DNA of 64,000 nucleotides from positions 62,001 to 126,000 of the forward strand of contig MWCD01000002.1 of NCBI GenBank assembly GCA_002069885.1, read 5' to 3'. This DNA is from a bacterium ADurb.Bin236 (GTDB lineage Bacteria > UBP15 > UBA6099). The notes under the pieces are model-generated. The model was not told the DNA's origin. It worked only from the letters and a program-made list of their open reading frames with translations, and ran no database searches. A program made the position numbers and the translations under genes. Of this stretch, positions 60,248-64,000 are shown piece by piece. Each line of letters starts with the position of its first letter. The stretch's first letter is position 1.

Positions 60248-61636
60248 ATGGAAATGGCGGTAGGACTTGCTCTTTTCGGAGTGTTTCTGGCTTTCGCGGC
60301 TCTGATGTATCTGGGAAAACTGCCCGCGCTGATAGCGTTGCCGCTGATGGCAGCCACGCTGTACATCGTGGGCGGAGCTTTCTACCACGGTCTTTCATTC
60401 AGCTATCCCGGCTCGAACGCCGTTGTTCTAGCGCGGGAATTTTTCAGAGTGGTGATAGAAGAGGGAATGCCGAGGCTGTGGCCGGTCGTGATTACGGTCG
60501 TACTCGGAGCGGCGCTCGCCGAACTGCTCAAATCGAGCGGAGCGACCACGACCATAATCAGGTGGGCGTCCGAACTGGGCGGCGACAACAAGATTGTTTC
60601 ATGCGTGTTGCTGACCGGCGTGACGGCGCTTTTGTTCTCGTCATTGGTGGGACTTGGAGCGGTCATTATGGTGGCGTCGATAATGCTGCCGATTCTCATG
60701 AGCATAGGCGTGACTCCCGCAGTCGCAGGCTCTCTGTTCCTGTTCGGAATGAGCCTCGGCGGAGCGTTGAACCCGGTCAACTGGAAGTTTTACACAGAGA
60801 TAATGACGGCAAGCTCGACAGTGAGCGCGATCGACGCTCAGAATCAGTTGATAGGTTTTATTCTGCCTTTCATGATCCCGTTCACGCTGGTTGTTCTGGG
60901 ATTTATAATTCTGCACGGAAGGAAAGGCCACACGTCGTTCTGGGCGGTTCCGCCGGGAGGAGGCGCGGCGGCGGCTGGGGACGCGGGGCGGGCCGGGATT
61001 CTGGCGGTTCTAACGCCGCTTGTTCCTCTCTCTCTCGTTCTGGGATTCAACATTGCCAGCCGGTTGAGAGGCGGCGCAGGATACGCGTTCCCGATAAACA
61101 CGGCGCTGCTTGCGGGAATGCTGTACTGCCTGATCGTGTCCGGCAGAGGTCCGAACGGAAGGATTCAGAGGCTGACGAAAGCGGTGTTCGACGGGATAAC
61201 GGGCGTCGCTCCCGTGGTGGCGCTGATCATCGGGATAGGCATGGTGATACGTGTTGTGTGGGACCCGGCGGTAGGCACATACATGGAGCCTGTGATGAGG
61301 CGGATAGCGCCGAGCGCGCCGGTTCTATACGTGATTGTTTTCACCGCGCTCGCGCCGTTGGCTTTGTACAGGGGGCCTTTGAACGTGTGGGGCATGGGAA
61401 TAGGGATAGCGGCGATAATGATTTCCACCGGCGCTCTGCCGGCGATGGCGGTGGTCGCGGCGTTCTATTCGGTGGGGATGATTCAGGGCGTGAGCGACCC
61501 GACCAACACTCACAATGTCTGGATCGCGGGTTTTCTGGGAGAGGACGTTCAGGTCTTCACCCGGAAAACGCTGGCATGGACATGGGGGTTGGCCGTGGCG
61601 GGCCTTGCCATTTCGGCGTTTATGTTCCTGAGATAG
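60248..61636 (+). CDS. Ion-transporter superfamily permease (GntP/DcuC-like)
   Basis: A 462-residue protein with about eleven or twelve membrane segments. Two related halves are each marked by a hydrophobic entry loop (LLFSSLVGLGAVIMVASIMLPILMSIG, and MISTGALPAMAVVAAFYSVGMIQGVSDPTNTHN). This fits the IT superfamily, whose members move carboxylates or gluconate-type anions. The GGALNPVNWKFY and SDPTNTHN loops could be substrate sites. It follows the CNNM gene by 54 bp. The substrate cannot be named. Confidence 0.75.
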   Translation: MEMAVGLALFGVFLAFAALMYLGKLPALIALPLMAATLYIVGGAFYHGLSFSYPGSNAVVLAREFFRVVIEEGMPRLWPVVITVVLGAALAELLKSSGATTTIIRWASELGGDNKIVSCVLLTGVTALLFSSLVGLGAVIMVASIMLPILMSIGVTPAVAGSLFLFGMSLGGALNPVNWKFYTEIMTASSTVSAIDAQNQLIGFILPFMIPFTLVVLGFIILHGRKGHTSFWAVPPGGGAAAAGDAGRAGILAVLTPLVPLSLVLGFNIASRLRGGAGYAFPINTALLAGMLYCLIVSGRGPNGRIQRLTKAVFDGITGVAPVVALIIGIGMVIRVVWDPAVGTYMEPVMRRIAPSAPVLYVIVFTALAPLALYRGPLNVWGMGIGIAAIMISTGALPAMAVVAAFYSVGMIQGVSDPTNTHNVWIAGFLGEDVQVFTRKTLAWTWGLAVAGLAISAFMFLR

Positions 61637-61694
61637 CGCGCGATATTTGAGGCCGCGCGCGCGGTACGGAAGCCGGAAAGAATATAATAAGAAT

Positions 61695-64000
61695 ATGCCT
61701 GATAAGAAGCCCACATACGAAGAGTTGGAGCGGCAGGTCGTCGAGTTGCGCGCGCGGCTTGAGTCGTCCGGCGAAAACGCTTCATACACGCTTCCGACGA
61801 GTATGTCAGGGCGAATCGACTCGGCTGCTTTTCGCGAAATCGCTGAAAACATCCCCGTCCTCATGATTGAAATAGACATGCAGGGAAAAGTCGCATACGC
61901 AAACACCGCCGTTCTTGAGATGTACGGTTACACAAGAGCGGATTTAGGCAAACACGTGACAGAATTTGTGCCTGTTGCGGATGTGAAAATGGAGCTTGAC
62001 ACTCTCGCAAGAGGGATGGCGGGAAAGCAGGACATAATCGTTTCAAGAATCAAGACGGCCTCCGGAGAAATCAGGCATGTGATCAACAATTCGTTCCCGA
62101 TATATGAAAACGGAGAGCAGTCCGGAATCACGGTGTTCGGAATAGATATAACAAGGCAGAAAGAAGCGGTGGAGGCGCTTAGGGAGAGCGAGGACAGATA
62201 CAAGGCGCTGTTCGAACAGTCTCTGGACGCTGTGTATGTTTCATCCAAGGAAGGCATCGTGTTGGAGGCCAATCAGGCGGCGTTTTCGATGCTGGGTTAT
62301 CAAAAAGAAGAAATTATCAATAAGAGCGTCCTGAAAACGTATGTGGATGAAAGGGATCGGGAGCCGTTTCAGAAACTTCTTGAAACTCGCGGTTCGGTCA
62401 GGAATTACGACATCAAACTGAAGCATAAGAGCGGGCGCGAAATAGACTGCAAAGTGACGGCGACCGCGCGCAGGGGGCCTGACGGTTCGGTCATCGGGTA
62501 TCAGGGAATAATCAGGGACATGACCGAACAGATAAAGATGGAAAACGCTCTCAGGGAGAGAGAGGAATATTTCAGGCTTATAGTCGAGACGATGTACGAC
62601 GGCATAACAGTGATAGACGAAAAGGGCGCCATGACGTACGCGAACAACCGCGCGCTGGAAATGCTCGGATACGAGCGCGGCGAGGTCATGGGAAAGCCTA
62701 TAACCAATTTTCTAGACTCGAAAAACGTGGCCCTGTTCAAAAACCAGTTCTCAAGGAGAAAACTCGGCGAGGGCGGGAAATACGAGTTGACGTTCACTAG
62801 GTCTGACGGGTTGCCTCTGCATTCGCTCGTGTCGGCCAACCCTCTTTTCGACGCTCAAGGCGGTTTCTCCGGAAGCTTCGCAGTCATCACCGATATAACC
62901 GAGCGAAGAAGAGCAGAGGAACAACTGCTCAGCCATCACGAAAGGCTTGAGGAGACGGTGAAGGAACGCACGGCGGAATTCAGCGAAGTAATAGAGGAGT
63001 TGAGAAAGGAAATATCGAACCGGCGGCGCATGGAGGAAGATCTGAGGGATTCAAGGGATCGCCTCGAGACCACCCTGAAAGCGATGCCGGATATATTGTT
63101 CGAAGTGAATCTCGAAGGGCGAATAGTCGGATACCACGCCGCTAGCGCGGACAGGCTCTACGCGCCGCCCGAGGCTTTTATCGGAAAAAAAACAACAGAC
63201 GTGCTGCCTCCGGAAGCCGCAGAGGCGCTGAACAAGGCGGTCAACAAAACATTCGAGACGGGCGAGAAATCAGCCGCGACGTATTCTCTTCCTTATCCAG
63301 ACGGGGAAATGTATTTCGAAGCTATACACTCGCTGAAAGGCGATTTGAAATCGCCGAACAGGACGGTCATATCAGTTGTGCGCGATATTACGCAGCGCCG
63401 CCGCGCCGAGCAGTCGCTTAGGGAGTCAGAACTTAGGTACAGGCTCACGATGGACTCTATGGCCGACGCGATTCATGTCGTAGACAGAAATTTCAACATC
63501 GTTCTTTTTAACAAAACCATGAAGGAATGGAACGCGCGAAGCGGTTTGCCGACGGACATCGCGGGCCGGAGCATTTTTGATGTTTTCTCTTTCCTTGATG
63601 ACTCCGTCCGGGAGGAATACGAATCGGTTTTCACCGTCGGCAATATGATGCTTTCCGAAGAGATAAACGAAATCGGCGGGGAAACTATTATAACGGAGAC
63701 TCGCAAGATACCCATATTTGAAAAGGACGCCGTCGCCAGAGTTGTGACGGTAATGAGAGACGTGACGACGCGGAGGCGGGCGGAAGAGGCTTTGCGATAT
63801 AATTTCGACTTCCAGAGCGTCGTGATGGACATATCGGCAGGCTTTGTGGGAGTGGGCGCGGACAATCTGGACGCCGCTCTGAACGACGCGCTGAAGAGGC
63901 TTGGCGAGTTTCTGCAGGTCGACCGCAGTTACTTGTTCCGCGTTTCAGAGGACGGATTGTTTGTCGACAACACACATGAATGGTGCGCGGAGGGAATCAG
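61695..64000 (+). CDS. Multi-PAS sensor protein, probably histidine kinase (3' end outside window)
   Basis: The frame is open from the ATG at 61695 to the window end (768 codons), so the kinase part, if any, lies outside. A short coiled coil (TYEELERQVVELRARLES) is followed by five PAS units at about 45-155, 165-275, 285-405, 460-565 and 575-690, each closing with a DITERRRAEE-type linker. A coiled coil (LEETVKERTAEFSEVIEELRKE) separates units 3 and 4. The last ~60 residues (FQSVVMDISAGFVGVGADNLDAAL...LGEFLQVDRSYLFR) begin a GAF-type domain. No membrane helix is seen, so sensing is probably cytoplasmic. Confidence 0.88.
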   Translation, partial: MPDKKPTYEELERQVVELRARLESSGENASYTLPTSMSGRIDSAAFREIAENIPVLMIEIDMQGKVAYANTAVLEMYGYTRADLGKHVTEFVPVADVKMELDTLARGMAGKQDIIVSRIKTASGEIRHVINNSFPIYENGEQSGITVFGIDITRQKEAVEALRESEDRYKALFEQSLDAVYVSSKEGIVLEANQAAFSMLGYQKEEIINKSVLKTYVDERDREPFQKLLETRGSVRNYDIKLKHKSGREIDCKVTATARRGPDGSVIGYQGIIRDMTEQIKMENALREREEYFRLIVETMYDGITVIDEKGAMTYANNRALEMLGYERGEVMGKPITNFLDSKNVALFKNQFSRRKLGEGGKYELTFTRSDGLPLHSLVSANPLFDAQGGFSGSFAVITDITERRRAEEQLLSHHERLEETVKERTAEFSEVIEELRKEISNRRRMEEDLRDSRDRLETTLKAMPDILFEVNLEGRIVGYHAASADRLYAPPEAFIGKKTTDVLPPEAAEALNKAVNKTFETGEKSAATYSLPYPDGEMYFEAIHSLKGDLKSPNRTVISVVRDITQRRRAEQSLRESELRYRLTMDSMADAIHVVDRNFNIVLFNKTMKEWNARSGLPTDIAGRSIFDVFSFLDDSVREEYESVFTVGNMMLSEEINEIGGETIITETRKIPIFEKDAVARVVTVMRDVTTRRRAEEALRYNFDFQSVVMDISAGFVGVGADNLDAALNDALKRLGEFLQVDRSYLFRVSEDGLFVDNTHEWCAEGI

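Noticed and set aside
61695-64000. Truncated sensor gene
   Set aside because: The frame is still open at the window edge, so it is incomplete only because the window stops.

Overview
The window reads as a chromosomal piece of a Gram-negative, probably anaerobic and uncultured bacterium. Signs of an outer membrane are an LptD/OstA-like protein and many Sec or Tat signal peptides. Anaerobic metabolism is suggested by a periplasmic selenocysteine formate dehydrogenase and by moaC. The phylum cannot be assigned from sequence alone. The housekeeping order rsmD-coaD-(coiled-coil protein)-rpmF-acpP-rnc-smc-ftsY resembles that of Firmicutes and Synergistota-like lineages. Starts use ATG, GTG and TTG, and several promoters appear to use an extended -10 (TGnTATAAT).

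Layout: 0-1.9 kb holds an eroding secretome region: a TolB-like propeller cut by the window edge, a dockerin-like remnant with stop codons, and a cohesin-like gene split by a 179-bp MITE-like element. 1.9-12 kb is a minus-strand run: polA, a PLP aminotransferase/SCP2 pair, a secreted EEP-family protein, galT-moaC, a secreted protein and a YfcE-like phosphoesterase. 12-17.2 kb holds an M24-like protein lacking metal ligands, an AT-rich island with two unrecognised genes, and small redox and membrane genes. 17.3-24.7 kb is a complete-looking type I-E CRISPR-Cas locus without cas3, on the minus strand: cas8e-cse2-cas7e-cas5e-cas6e-cas1-cas2, then an array of 21 identical repeats. Its Cas5e carries a C-terminal HNH nuclease domain. 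This is the most interesting system here: an HNH-armed Cascade that probably cuts DNA without Cas3.

25-37 kb holds a PhnD-like binding protein, a GT-C membrane protein, a Tat phosphoesterase, the formate dehydrogenase (fdhA with an in-frame UGA and a clear bacterial SECIS hairpin, then fdhB), a PfkB kinase and a D-aminoacylase. 37.3-44.4 kb is the housekeeping operon ending in smc-ftsY. 44.6-47 kb is an NfeD-like/flotillin pair. 47-50.6 kb holds the LptD-like protein, a second MITE copy and wecB. 50.7-55.5 kb holds an S55 (SpoIVB-type) peptidase followed by purE-purB-purC. 55.6-61.6 kb holds two PilT-type ATPases, a GT2 glycosyltransferase, a CNNM/CBS protein and an ion-transporter-type permease. 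A multi-PAS sensor protein runs off the right edge.

Dispersed non-coding elements are common: two MITE copies of identical length, three REP-like hairpins, a 276-bp tandem duplication and several perfect palindromes. No rRNA, tRNA or riboswitch was recognised.
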